Assembly: GCA_037127255.1 (NCBI GenBank)
Contig: JBANSL010000001.1
Location: forward strand, 30,312,501-30,376,500
Reading direction: 5' to 3'
Source of the DNA: Persicaria tinctoria
Taxonomy: Eukaryota; Streptophyta; Magnoliopsida; Caryophyllales; Polygonaceae
DNA: 64,000 nt
Both the position numbers and the translations under genes were made by a program. Each line of letters begins with the position of its first letter. The stretch's first letter is position 1. Below the pieces are notes generated by a model. The model searched no databases and was not told the DNA's origin. It worked only from the letters and a program-made list of their open reading frames with translations. This document shows, piece by piece, positions 34,764 through 46,837 of this stretch.

Positions 34764-37384
34764 GGGTAGGGTTCAAGTGAGAATAGTATATACCGGTGAG
34801 AAGGAAAGAAGCAATTTAATTGGTGGAGACAGTTGTAATTTTTAATTAAAAATAATATGGCTCACGCGCCTAAAACTCCGTCCCTCCCACTTATCGATCT
34901 CAGCCTCACGACCCTCACCTATGGCTTCCTCCGTTCATCCCTCCCTCTTATCCGTTTGCATTGCCTCATTGCAATCGGAGCTCGCGTTCACCAGCGCCCT
35001 AGAGCGAGCTCGACCGCCGCGATTATAGTGTCGGAGTCGGAGGCTAGGGATTGGAATCGATCTTGCTCCTCCTCCTCCTTCCTCCCTAGCTCGCATCGCC
35101 GCCGCCCCTGTCCCTCAGCCTTCGGCAGCGTCTTTCGTCGGTGTCGTCTTTCTCCACCAGCCGCGCCTCCATTGGTGTTGATTTGAGGGCTGTTTGTCCT
35201 CAATTTCAGTTTTAATCGATGGCCTACTACTTTTGAATATCGGATCTAGTGGATTTCAGCTTCGATTTGATCCTGGGCTCGTCGATCTCTTTCATCTGTT
35301 GTTTTCCAGATTGAAACTGAGAGGCCAGGGGAAAAAAACAATAAAGTCATTAACCTAATGGGCTATACCGAAAGAAAGAGATGAGTAATCTACCCGGGTA
35401 GAGCTTCGAGAATCAGCGAATTGCTCAGAATTGGAGGCGTCGGTGGAAGCTGCTCCTTGCCTCCTTTACCCCCTTTACATAGTTGGCTCCTTTCTTGTTT
35501 TTTTTACCGTGGGTTTGATTTGTTTCTTTTGGCTGCTACTAAAATGAAACAATCAATTGAGCTAATTAAATCACCCACAAAACTTCTTTGGTTTCTTTGA
35601 TTTGTTTCTTTGGCTTTGATTTGTTTTTTTATTTTATTGGTTCACGTGTTCAATTTGTATGTTTTCTTATACCAAGTGTTTCGGAGTTTTTATTGCAAAT
35701 GGTTCAGTATTTTTATGCTACATTGTTCAGAATTTTAAATAGGTGGTTCAGAGTTTTAATACCAAGTGGTTCAGGATTTTTAAATCAAGTGGTTCAGCAC
35801 ATCTAAATATAAGTGGTTCACGAAGTAAATATTATTGGTTCATGAACCATTTTATTTAAAAAAAACATAAAAATTAAGCATTAAAAGAAAATAAAAGAAG
35901 AATTAAAACTCCATGAACCCATAAAAATTAAGAATTAAAAATTAAGGTTGGTTCAGTGACTAAATAAAGGTTGGTTCAATGACTAAATAAAGGTTGGTTC
36001 ATGGACTAAATAGAGGTTGGTTCAGTGTCTAAATAGAGGTTGGTTCAGTGACTAAATACGTTGGTTCAGTGACTAAATTTAGTCTTATTTAAACTAGAAA
36101 CTATCATGTTGCTTGTAAGCTTATTGCACCAACTCACACTTTTAATATATATATAAAATATTTTCCTTTATTAATTAGTTAAAGAAATTAATTTTTAAAA
36201 AGACGATGCATCTTCACTGATTATAAATAAAGGTTGGTTCAGTGTATAAATAGAGATTGGTTCAGTGAATAAATAGAGGTTGGTTCAGTGGCTAAATAGA
36301 GTTTGGTTCAGTGACTAAATAGAGGTTAGTTCAGTGACTAAATGAGGTTGGTTCAGTGACTAAATGAGGTTGGTTCAGTGACTAAACAGAGATTGATTTA
36401 GTGAACCATTTTATTTTAAAAGAAAATTAATTAATTAATGGTTCAGTGATTAAATAGAGGTTGGTTCATTGTGTAAATAGAGGTTGGTTCAGTGAATAAA
36501 TAGAGATTGGTTCAGTGGCTAAATAGAGTTTGGTTCAGTGACTAAATAGAGGTTAGTTCAGTGACTAAATGAGGTTGGTTCAGTGGCTAAATAGTGAGAG
36601 GTTCAGTGACTAAATAGAGATTGATTTAGTGAACCATTTTATTATAAAAGAAAATTAATTAATTAATTAATTAATTAATTAAAAATAAACATTAAAAGAA
36701 AGTAAAAGAAGAATGAAAAATTTATAATTATTAAATAGTAGTGGTTCAGAAAATAAATTCTAATGGTTCATCAAATAAATAGTAGTGGTTCCTGAAACAT
36801 TTTATTTTAATATATTTAATATCATTTTAAAAAAGTTAAATTATAAAAATGTGAAATTTTTTAGGTTCATAAAATAAATAGTATTGTTCTATGAACCATT
36901 TTATTTTAAAAATAATTAATTAAAAATAAACATTAAAAGAAAATAAAAGAATAAATTAATTTTTTTTATTATGAAATATATTATATATATTAATCTGTAT
37001 CTTAATGTATGATTAATAAATTTATGTGAAAACATTTTAATTATAATTAGAAAAATATATATATTAAAAGTTGTAACATCAATTTTGAAAGTAGTAAATA
37101 CCTTTAGATGCAATCATTGACAAGGTGTACTACTTGCCAAATTGGTTGAGGCGTTGTGTAACTGTACCAAGGGTCCGTGTTCGATCCCCAGCGCTAGCGT
37201 TTTTAATTATTTGGCATTAGAGGTGCGGAGAGAGAGGAAGGGTGCGAGTGGGATTGCCGGCACGCGGAAGATGCTCAATATTGGGCGCGGGAGCCTTTTT
37301 TTGGATTATTTTAATCATATATTGACCAATTAAATTGCTTCTTTTCTTCTCACTTTTGGTGACCTTTTTACCTGAACCCAACCC
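34764..37384 (+). mobile_element. Element A: microsatellite-bounded DNA element with internal minisatellite
   Basis: Left end GGGTAGGGTTCAAGTGAGAA, right end complement GGGTTGGGTTCAGGTAAAAA. Inside these both ends share GTGAGAAG(G/A)AAAGAAGCAATTT, a subterminal inverted repeat. A GC-rich block (34857-35190) beside the left end has an open frame with no recognisable domain. The rest is AT-rich. No transposase. Element B has the same two ends in the opposite order. Superfamily unsure: the ends resemble non-autonomous elements common in plant TA microsatellites, and any target duplication would be hidden in the TA repeats. Confidence 0.65.
35944..36640 (+). repeat. Degenerate minisatellite GGTTGGTTCAGTGACTAAATAGA in element A
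   Basis: About 20 imperfect 19-24-base units in three blocks (35944-36065, 36228-36410, 36437-36640). Simpler GGTTCA words extend on both sides (35640-35850 and 36740-36895). Confidence 0.8.
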
Positions 37385-37402
37385 TATATACATATATATA
37401 TG

Positions 37403-37491
<89 letters not shown>

Positions 37492-37555
37492 GTATGTATC
37501 TATGTATGTATGTATGTATGTATGTATGTATGTATGTATGTATGTATGTATGTAT

Positions 37556-37621
<66 letters not shown>

Positions 37622-37626
37622 GTATA

Positions 37627-37661
<35 letters not shown>

Positions 37662-37699
37662 GTATGTATGTATATATATACACATATATATATACATAC

Positions 37700-37759
<60 letters not shown>

Positions 37760-37770
37760 GTATACATACA
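37385..37770. repeat. TA/TATG/TACA microsatellite between elements A and C
   Basis: About 386 bases of (TA)n broken by (TATG)n and (TACA)n blocks. Reads open in several frames only because of the repeat. Confidence 0.95.
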
Positions 37771-39027
37771 GGGGGAGGTTCAAGTGGAAACAAGGTTTAC
37801 CATAGAAACTAACTTATGGTGGAAACTTCTAATCTCAGCCCTTCTTTTTAGATCAATGGTATTAAAAGCGGTGGCAATTTTGAAATTTGTGTGATGTTTA
37901 AGCCTTTTCATTGGAAAAAAAAAGAAGAAGAAAAAATTGCTCATGCTGCAACCCTTCTATCGATTCTCAAATCGCTCTCCGCCTCTTTCCTTGCTCATGC
38001 TGCAATCGTCCTCCCGCCTCTTCCCCTTGGTCTCCCTCCGCCTCTGCCTCGGTCGCTCTCGCTGCAATCGTCCCCAAGGTCGCTCTCGCTGCTCCGGTCG
38101 CTCACCGCCTCTTCCCCTTGGTCTCCCTCCACTGCTCCCTCTGTCTCTCTCCGCCTCTTCCACTGGTTCAAGGTCGCCATTTCCACTGGTTCAAGGTCGC
38201 TCTCGCTGCCTCGGTCGCTCTTCGCATCTTCCCCTTGGTCTCCCTCCGCCTCTGCCTTGGTCTCTCTCCGCCTCTTCCCCTCTTTGCCTCTGTCAATAAA
38301 TTAGGGTTTCTTGTCTGATTCGATTTTGATTCGATTTGATTTTGACGAGGGGGCTAGCAGCAAGGCATAGAAAGTTTTGCGAGAAGCCTTGTCTGGTTGG
38401 GTGAAACGAAGCGTTGGATTAGAAGAGTTGCGAGAAGCTTGTCAGGTTGGGTGAGACGAACTCGTACTACTGCGGGAGACGACAACTAGTTTTCAGGTTC
38501 TGACTTTGTTTTTTCATAAAATTAGTTGGATTAGATTAGTGCTATGGTTCAATGTGGTGTTAATCCCCGTGATTTAGCTGTTTTCTATTTGGGAAAATTA
38601 ATGGGAGTCGATTAGGGAAAATTTTGAATTCGTCTAATTTGATTGAGCTGTTTTCAATTGTGTTATTGAGTATGCTTGGTTCTTCTAAATGTGAATTGGA
38701 GTTCCAGTTTTGTTTTGACTGAGAAGTGCAAGTTCTGACTGAGAAGTGCGATGTACTGACTGTATTCTGGTATGCTTGTTTGTTTTTGTAATGTGAATTG
38801 GATTTCAAGCTATGGTTGTCTGTTTATGTGAAATGTGAATTGGAGCTCAAGCTATTGTTGCTATTTTATAAGATTGTCATGTTGTCTGGTAGAGTTGTCT
38901 AAATTCTCAGGTTGTGCATAGAGAATAGCTTTGATTTTTAAAGTTGCTATTGAGAAGTGAAATTGAGAAATTGTGAAGTGAAACGTGAGAAGTGCAAGCT
39001 GATTTATGAGTTTATGAATATCTTTTC

Positions 39028-39099
39028 AAGTCTTTTAGCTCAATGGAAGAGCAATGTGTTATTATACACATGATATGGGTTCGAATCCCATATAGACTT
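39028..39099 (+). ncRNA. tRNA-like sequence, left copy in element C
   Basis: Acceptor arms AAGTCT/AGACTT, D-arm text TAGCTCAATGGAAGAGC, T-arm TATGGGTTCGAATCCCATA with an intact B-box (GGTTCGAATCC). The anticodon arm TGTGTTATTATACACA does not form a standard 7-base loop. Hence tRNA-like, not a tRNA gene. Confidence 0.6.
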
Positions 39100-39349
39100 T
39101 CTCTACAACATCACAACCATATGCCAGTAGCTGAAATCTGAGATAGACATCAAACTTCTGAAATATGATTTTTTTTTTGAGAAACAACATCACAACCATA
39201 TCATAGTAGCTGAAATTTGAGATAACATGTAAAAGAAGCAATCTGTTTTTTTATATTATTGCTTCTTTTTTTTTCTTATTATTGCAGGAGTAATTTTTAG
39301 ATTATTGTTGTTTGTTTCAGATTATTGTTGTAGATCTATTGTGTAGAGA

Positions 39350-39421
39350 AAGTTTATATGGGATTCGAACCCATATCATGTGTATAATAACACATAGCTC
39401 TTCCATTGAGCTAATAGACTT
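39350..39421 (-). ncRNA. tRNA-like sequence, right copy in element C
   Basis: Inverted near-copy of 39028-39099, pointing towards it. Has AGCTCAATGGAAGAGC and GGGTTCGAATCCCATAT on the minus strand. Confidence 0.6.
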
Positions 39422-40473
39422 AAAAAGACATTCATAAATCCATATCTCAGCTTGCATTTAACTTCGCAATCTTCTCACCTTTAACTTCACAATCTTCCTC
39501 AATTTCACTTCTCAATAGCAACTTCAAAAATCAAAACTATTCTCTATGTACAACCTGAGAATTTAGACAACCATACCAGACTGACAATCTTCTCACATAG
39601 GCAGATAATCAGTCTTCTCACATAGGCAGATAATCACATGGTAGATCATCACAGCAGCCAAACATCGTAAAGGCAAGCGCACCCAAATCACAGAGCCTAT
39701 AATCACAGTAGCCAAACATTGTAAAGTCATTTTAGGCCAGCAGGTGAATATTACTTAAGAAAAACAGGGTGGATGTTACTTAAGAAAAGCAACAACGACA
39801 CTCAATAGTGCATAATTGGTTGCAATTCAATCAAATTGTGCCTAATTGGTTGCAATTCAAATAAATTCAGAGGCCATTAGACACTCAATAGTGCATAAAA
39901 CACCCTGCAACCCATCAAATTAATCATAGGGAAACCCAAACCCTAGAAATTTAGGGCAAAACCAAATTTCATGTAAAATGTTAAAGGAATCAAATTCAAA
40001 ATTTTAAGGCGAAGATTACCTCAGCAGCGAGATACTCGAGGACGGAGGCGAGGTAAACGGGAGGCGGCGTCCATTTTCCTTCAATGGTGGCGAAGAGGGG
40101 GCGAGGAGCGAGTCGGGGTGATGGCGTCGAGGAGGCGAGGAGTGAGGCGGCGTGATGGCGCATCAACGACGGGGTTCAACGGCGCCCTTCCTCGCCTTCA
40201 ATGGTGGCGCCCTTCTTCTTCTTCATTGGTGGCGCCCTTCTAGCCTTCGCCTCCAAGAACGCATCAAGAGTCGGGTACTCGGGTGATTGAAAGGAAGGGA
40301 AGACTGAAGAGAGGAGGTAAGACATGATAAAAAAAAGGGTTGAAATTTCACATTAATTACAAAATTGCCACCGTTTTATTAGAGCCATTGATTGGAATTG
40401 GACGGTCAGGATTAGAAGTTTCCACCATAAGGTGGTTTTTATGGTAAGCTTTGTTTCCACTTGAACCTCCCCC

Positions 40474-41060
40474 TATACATACATACATACATACATACAT
40501 ACATACATACATACATACATACATACATACATACATACATACATACATACATACATACATACATACATACATACATACATACATACATACATACATACAT
40601 ACATACATACATACATACATACATACATACATACATACATACATACATACATACATACATACATACATACATACATACATACATACATACATACATACAT
40701 ACATACATACATACATACATACATACATACATACATACATACATACATACATACATACATACATACATACATACATACATACATACATACATACATACAT
40801 ACATACATACATACATACATACATACATACATACATACATACATACATACATACATACATACATACATACATACATACATACATACATACATACATACAT
40901 ACATACATACATACATACATACATACATACATACATACATACATACATACATACATACATACATACATACATACATACATACATACATACATACATACAT
41001 ACATACATACATACATACATACATACATACATACATACATACATACATACATACATACAT

Positions 41061-41120
<60 letters not shown>
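40474..41120. repeat. Long perfect (CATA)n and (CA)n microsatellite
   Basis: About 600 bases of uninterrupted CATA (roughly 150 units) followed by (CA)n to 41119. The long open frames through it are artefacts of the 4-base repeat. Confidence 0.97.
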
Positions 41121-41121
<1 letters not shown>

Positions 41122-43223
41122 GTTGGGTTCGGGTGCAAAGGTCACCAAAAGTGAGAAGGAAAGAAGCAATTTGATTGGTCTACGTGTGCAAAATTGAATT
41201 AAAATTAAGAGACACGCGAATTCCCCAATTTCTTCCCCAATTAATTAGTAACACACACCCAAATTAATTAGTAACACCCCCACTCTCACTCACACACTAA
41301 TTAATTACACGCGCCAACTTTTTAATCAATTAGAAATTGTACGTACATGTAAAAGTGTTCACTTCAACTTTTAAAAATCATTTTTTGACATTTTCACTTG
41401 TTAAAAAAATATAAAAAATATATATTTGGGTGTAATTTAATTTTATCTACACATAGACACCCACTTTGTATATCTTTTGTTGAAAAAAAAATTCACAAGA
41501 AGTGGTTCAGCAATTTTATTCACAGTGGTTAAGCAATTTTATTCGCAGTGGTTCATCAATTTTATTCACAGTGGTTCAGCAATTTTATTCACAGTGGTTC
41601 AACAATTTTATTCACAGTGAACCAATCTCTATTTAGCCACTGAACCAACCTATTTAGTCATTGAACCAACCTCTATTTAGCCACTGAACCAACCTATTTA
41701 GTCACTCTCTAATCGGTCACTAAACCACTCTCTATTCGTTCACTGAACCACTCTATTCGGTCACTGAACCAATCTCTATTCGATTACTGAACCACTTTAT
41801 CCGGTCACTGAACCACTATCTATTCGGTCACTGAATCACTCTCTATTCGGTCACTGAACCACTCTCTATTCGGTCACTGAACCACACTCTATTCGGTCAC
41901 TAAACCACACTCTATCCGGTCCCTACTACACTCTATTCGGTCACTAAACCACACTCTATTCGGTCCCTACTACACTCTATTCGGTCACTGAACCACTCTC
42001 TATTCGGTCACTAAACCACTCTCTATTCGGTCACTGAACCACACTCTATTCGGTCACTAAACCACACTCTATCCGGTCCCTACTACACTCTATTCGGTCA
42101 CTGAACCACTCTCTATTCGGTCGCTGAACCACTCTCTATTCGGTCACTGAACCACACTCTGTTCGGTCACTACTACACTCTATTCGGTCACTAAACCACA
42201 CTCTATTCGGTCCCTACTACACTCTATTCGGTCACTGAAGCACTCTCTATTCGGTCACTGAACCACACGCTATTCGGTCACTGAAACACTCTCTATTCGG
42301 TCATTGAACCACACTCTATTCGGTCCCTGAACCACACTTGGTATAAACCCCTGAACCACTCGGTATAAATCACTGAACCACTTAGTATTAAGACCCTGAA
42401 TCAATTGGGATAAACCCACTTAACCACTTTAATTAAACATAGTGAAAAATATATTATTTGCGTCTTAGTCAAACCAGAGCTAATCGAAATCTTACATTTG
42501 CAGAGCAATTGGAACCAAATTAAATTTTACATTTGCAACTCATTTGCAGAGCAATTGGAAGAACCTGATAGTTTTGATAATTTTGATAATTTTACATCCC
42601 CCTTATATACAGACTAATATTTGAAAAAAGACATAAAAGAGGTAAGTGTCCATCTTTCATCGTCTCCTCCTCTTCTTCCTTACCTGATAGTTTTGAGAGG
42701 ACTCCCCCAAAGCTTATTAATTACTGTATTAGATTTTGTGAAAAGAAAAAGAAAACCATTTTTGCACTGATCCTCGTTGCAATTTCAATTCCAATTGTAT
42801 ATATATTAATTTAATCCTCTCACCTCCATCTCCATCAACAATCAGCAATTTCAATTTCAATTGAAATTGCATTGTTCGCTTCTCCCTCGATCAGCACCTC
42901 TCCTCCATCAGTTCTTTCACACATCAGCGAGCGATTTGGGAACGGGCCTCGTTAGGTTTCCGGTCTACAGCGGAGGCCACTAATGATTTGGCTGGGATGG
43001 CAATTACGCCGTTGACGGTGTTCGCAGGTCATGAAACCAGGACGATATTGCGGCGGTGGTACTCGTCGGTGAACATCAAGGTCGCCGCCCAGGGGAAGCG
43101 TCATGAGTCAGATATGAGCATGGAAGCGCGTGAGCCATTTTTTTTAATAAAAAAATTAGATCTATTTTCACCAATCAAATCACTTCTTTCCTTCTCACCG
43201 GTATATACTATTCTCACTTAAAC

Positions 43224-43230
<7 letters not shown>
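41121..43230 (-). mobile_element. Element B: same family as element A, opposite orientation
   Basis: Left end GGTTGGGTTCGGGTGCAAAG, then GTGAGAAGGAAAGAAGCAATTTG. Right end complement GGGTAGGGTTTAAGTGAGAA. These are element A's right and left ends swapped. Carries the complement of A's minisatellite. A GC-rich block near the right end (42940-43120) has a 77-codon open frame that I do not recognise. Confidence 0.65.
41594..42350 (-). repeat. Minisatellite CACTCTCTATTCGGTCACTGAACCA in element B
   Basis: About 25 units of roughly 23-26 bases; on the minus strand TGGTTCAGTGACCGAATAGAG. Corresponds to GGTTCAGTGACTAAATAGA in element A with a CCGA/CTAA difference. Units with 'cggtccctactacactc' recur as higher-order blocks. 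Confidence 0.8.
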
Positions 43231-43584
<354 letters not shown>

Positions 43585-44636
43585 TTACTTCAAATGTAAA
43601 AACTCCTTATTGTGTAAAATGAGCTTAACGTGTAAAATTCCTTTAATTAACATAACTGGACTCGGATTAGTAAAACCGGGTACGGGCCTCATTTAATCCA
43701 AAAAAAAAAGGCCCAATCGTGTGGATCTTGTTCGGTGTTCTCTCGCTTCTGTTCAGCCACGACTCTTGTTCAATAATGTCCTCTCGCTTCTCTCCTCCAC
43801 AGCCGACGGCACAACCAGGCGCTCTCAGATCTCGCCTCCTTGCAACCGCCAGCGTCCCTCCCCTCTCATATCTCGCCGACTTCTGTGCTCATCTGTGCAC
43901 GCCGAGTTGTTGCATCGGTCTCTTCAACACAACCATGCTCTCTTCTCTATTTGCTCTCTCACTTTTGCTCAGTCTCTGCCTCTCAGATTTCTCCGGCGAT
44001 TGGTACCTGCGAAGTGGATGGAAGGAGTCGCAGTTGGACTCGTGTTTCTTCCCGTATCCGATTTCGCAACAACGGTGAGCGGTTAATTTCCGCCCTCTTC
44101 TTTCTTAGGATTTTCACGTTTCTGTGTGTATTTTGTGAAAATTTCTGATTACTATTACATCACCTGATTACCTGATTTTGTGAATTTCGTTGTTTTGCAA
44201 GTTACTAGCTAAATTTCGTCTGGAAAGGTGAAATTGTTTTGTTAGTAATTTTATAAGATTGAACCCTTTGTTGATGGAGTTGACCAATTTTTTTCGGAAT
44301 TTAGATTAACCTATGGTATTGGTAGGTCTAGCATATCAAGTCATTCCAAACATAAGCTATTCTACAATTTTACTTCATCCCATTCCTGTAGATCCATGAT
44401 TAGATTTGCATAATCCACCCTCATATACAAGTTGTGTTAATATTCCAAATTGAAGTTTAGAGGATAAGCACAGTGGTTGTTACAGCACCAAACTGGACTT
44501 AAAATGTTGCAGCACCAAACTTGAGATATTGCTATGCTGAATTCCAGTCTCTTAAGTATCTTCTTGTGACTATATTAATAGCATTTTGAGAGGCATGTAA
44601 ACTTAACTCTGTCTTCATTTTTCATTTTCCTGGCAG

Positions 44637-44845
44637 GAACTAAGGCCCTTAACAAGCCTCACTCTACAAGCTCTGCTCAAGTTTCTAATTCTGAAGACAA
44701 CATTGCATTTGTCACTGTTTTCAGCATTTATAATTCCTCTGGAGATGCCAGTTTCCATCAACAAGTACTGCTTTGGATTATTTGTACAGTAGCTGGAGTC
44801 AAGCGTGCACTTGTCGTCGGAATAGGGATTCAGATTTTTCAGCGG
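44637..44845 (+). pseudogene. Exon-like fragment in element D, unrecognised
   Basis: Preceded by an acceptor-like TTTCCTGGCAG and followed by a donor-like GTAATC. Open throughout, reading GTKALNKPHSTSSAQ..., EDNIAFVTVFSIYNSSGDAS and ...RALVVGIGIQIFQR. The first half looks like protein-coding sequence. I cannot name the family. Probably a second captured gene piece. Confidence 0.35.
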
Positions 44846-45572
44846 GTAATCATCCTATTGTTCGAATCCTAAGAAGCCATATAAACATCGCATATTAAGT
44901 TTGAAATTTGTGTATATTTTTTCTCTGTAGCTTTGCAGTAGCATCTGGTGTCAGCCATATAAACCTCATATATTAAGTTTTGAGTCTTTTGCATCTGGTG
45001 TGAGATTTGCAATAGCATCTGGTGAATCTGTAGCTTTGCGGTAGCAACCGGTGAATCTCTAGCTTGAGTCTATTGCTCTATAATTTGAGTCTATTGAATC
45101 TGTAGCTTTGCAATAGCATCTGCTGATTTCTCAGTGTTGAGGAACATTTCAATGATCCAAGTCAGAGGCTGAGTGAGCATGTTGTTTCTGTGGGATTTGA
45201 TGGATGGCTGGTTTGTTTCCCCTTTTCCCTTTTACTTGTTTGGCTGATGCATATTGTTGGTTTGGTTAAATCTTAAAAGTTGTTTACTCTTCTCTTGGGA
45301 AAATGGGGGTTTGTGTTTTTCTATTCTGAATAAAAATGTTATTTCTTTGTCATTTTCAAATAAGTTGCCTTTTTCCGCTTCCTGGTGGAATTCCAAGGAA
45401 ATGGTATGAGATCACAACACAAAGTGTCTATAATCATTTTAGTATTTGGAAGAGTAAAGAATTTGAGTTGGCTTTCACATTTTTTTTTGGTCTCTCTCTT
45501 AATGGCATTTATTCTAGTAATTGATACAGATAAATGTGGAGGTTAAATTAGCTGCAACTCAAATACATCATT

Positions 45573-45643
45573 AGCCTATTAGCTCAAAATGGGAGAGCAA
45601 TGTGCCTACGCACAAAGATGCGGGTTCAAATCCCGCATAGGCT
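45573..45643 (+). ncRNA. tRNA-like sequence, left copy in element D
   Basis: Acceptor AGCCTAT/ATAGGCT, D-arm TAGCTCAAAATGGGAGAGC, T-arm GCGGGTTCAAATCCCGC. The anticodon arm TGTGCCTACGCACA forms a 4-5-bp stem with a loop too short for a tRNA. Confidence 0.6.
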
Positions 45644-45800
45644 ATCTATGTTTATCGTTTACAAGTACTGTGTTTCTCTTCATTAATAAGAGTGTAAAGT
45701 GCAAAAATAAAATTGTAATGTGCAACTATAAGAACATAAAGTGCAAAAATAAAATTGATATGTGCACATTTAGAAAAGTGTGCAAAAGTAAGATACACTT

Positions 45801-46102
45801 GTGCAAATGTGAAGTGCATTTGTGCAAATGTGAAGTGCATTTGTGCAAATGTGAAGTGCATTTGTGCAAATGTGAAATGCATTTGTGCAAGTGTGAAATG
45901 CAGTTGTGCAACTGTGAAGTGCAGTTGTGCGACTGTGAAGTGCATTTGTGCAATTGTGATGTGCATTTGTGCAATTGTGAAAATAAAATTGTAATGTGCA
46001 GTGGTGCAACTGTGGAGTGCAGTTGTGCAACTGTGAAGTGCATCTGTGCATATGTGAAGTGCATTTGTGCAACCGTAAAGTGCAGTTGTGCAACCGTGAA
46101 GT
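45801..46102. repeat. 21-bp minisatellite GTGCAAATGTGAAGTGCATTT in element D
   Basis: About 13 units with one break near 45981-46010. Since 21 is a multiple of three, every frame without a stop stays open: a + strand frame at 45589-46104 repeats CKCEVHL, and minus-strand frames are also open. I do not take these as genes. Looser GTGCA words continue to 46420. Confidence 0.85.
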
Positions 46103-46461
46103 AGGATACAAATGTACAAATTTAAACTAAATTGTGCAAAACTAAGTTACAATTGTGCAGATTTAGAATAAAATTGTGCAAAAGTAAGATCATAATGTGC
46201 ATGAATAAGACAAAAGATGTGCTTTTGAAATCGATGTTTTAATTTTGTTTGTTTTTTTACTTTTGAGAGTTTGGGTTCACCTCTCGTATAATTTAGTTTG
46301 ATAGATGTGATTTTGAAATCGGTTTTTTTACTTATAACAATTTCAAATTAAAGTGCATACTTAAGGTTAAAAAGTGCATAATTAAGGTTTAAAAGTGCAT
46401 AACTAAGATTATAATGTGCATGCTTAACAATTTGGGATTGATGTGTTCTTGTTTATAATAT

Positions 46462-46531
46462 AACCTATGTGGGATTCGAACCCACAGATTTGTGCATACG
46501 CACATCGCTCTACCAATTGAGCTAATAGGTC
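46462..46531 (-). ncRNA. tRNA-like sequence, right copy in element D
   Basis: Minus strand: acceptor GACCTAT/ATAGGTT, D-arm TAGCTCAATTGGTAGAGC (closest of the four to a true tRNA), T-arm TGTGGGTTCGAATCCCACA. The anticodon arm TGTGCGTATGCACA again has too short a loop. Confidence 0.6.
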
Positions 46532-46837
46532 AAAAATATTCTATCAATAGTTGTAAAAATCAAGCAAATAAGTATAAGTAATGCAATTTATTGTGCATCA
46601 TAACTGATGAGAGATTTAATGGAAGCAACCTACTTCCCCCTTTTCAGAGCAATTAGCATGGTAATGTCCCTACAGTTTGCCAAAGAGTGCTTACCATGTT
46701 GCATCTTACAATGAAACATAAGAAACATATATTGGTCACATAGCCACCCTGTCAAAATAAAATAAACTAATTTAGTCATCCTTAAGTAGAAGAAGGAAAC
46801 CAAAAACGAAGATCCCAAATTAACAAAAATAACAGAC

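Larger units (their letters stand above)
37771..40473 (+). mobile_element. Element C: TIR-bearing DNA element with a convergent tRNA-like pair
   Basis: Terminal inverted repeats of about 70 bases start GGGGGAGGTTCAAGTGGAAA at both ends and run through ATGGTGGAAACTTCTAATC. Flanked by TA/CATA microsatellites on both sides. CT-rich GC blocks lie inside each end (37940-38310, and reversed 40030-40290). The centre is an inverted repeat (about 38880-39100 with 39350-39600) that includes the tRNA-like sequences. No transposase frame. Confidence 0.75.

Noticed and set aside
37335..37894. Open frames of about 100-190 codons in the TA/TATG tract
   Set aside because: Same cause: repetitive sequence lacking stop codons.
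40451..41197. Long open frames (up to 270 codons) across the CATA tract on both strands
   Set aside because: Pure tetranucleotide repeat without stops in any frame; repeats of VCMY or YIHT are not a protein gene.
45801..46102. Regular short repeats resembling a CRISPR array
   Set aside because: No distinct spacers between repeats; it is a minisatellite in plant DNA.
45589..46119. Cysteine-rich 171-codon frame and its antisense frames in element D
   Set aside because: Produced by a 21-bp tandem repeat whose length is a multiple of three; both strands are open.
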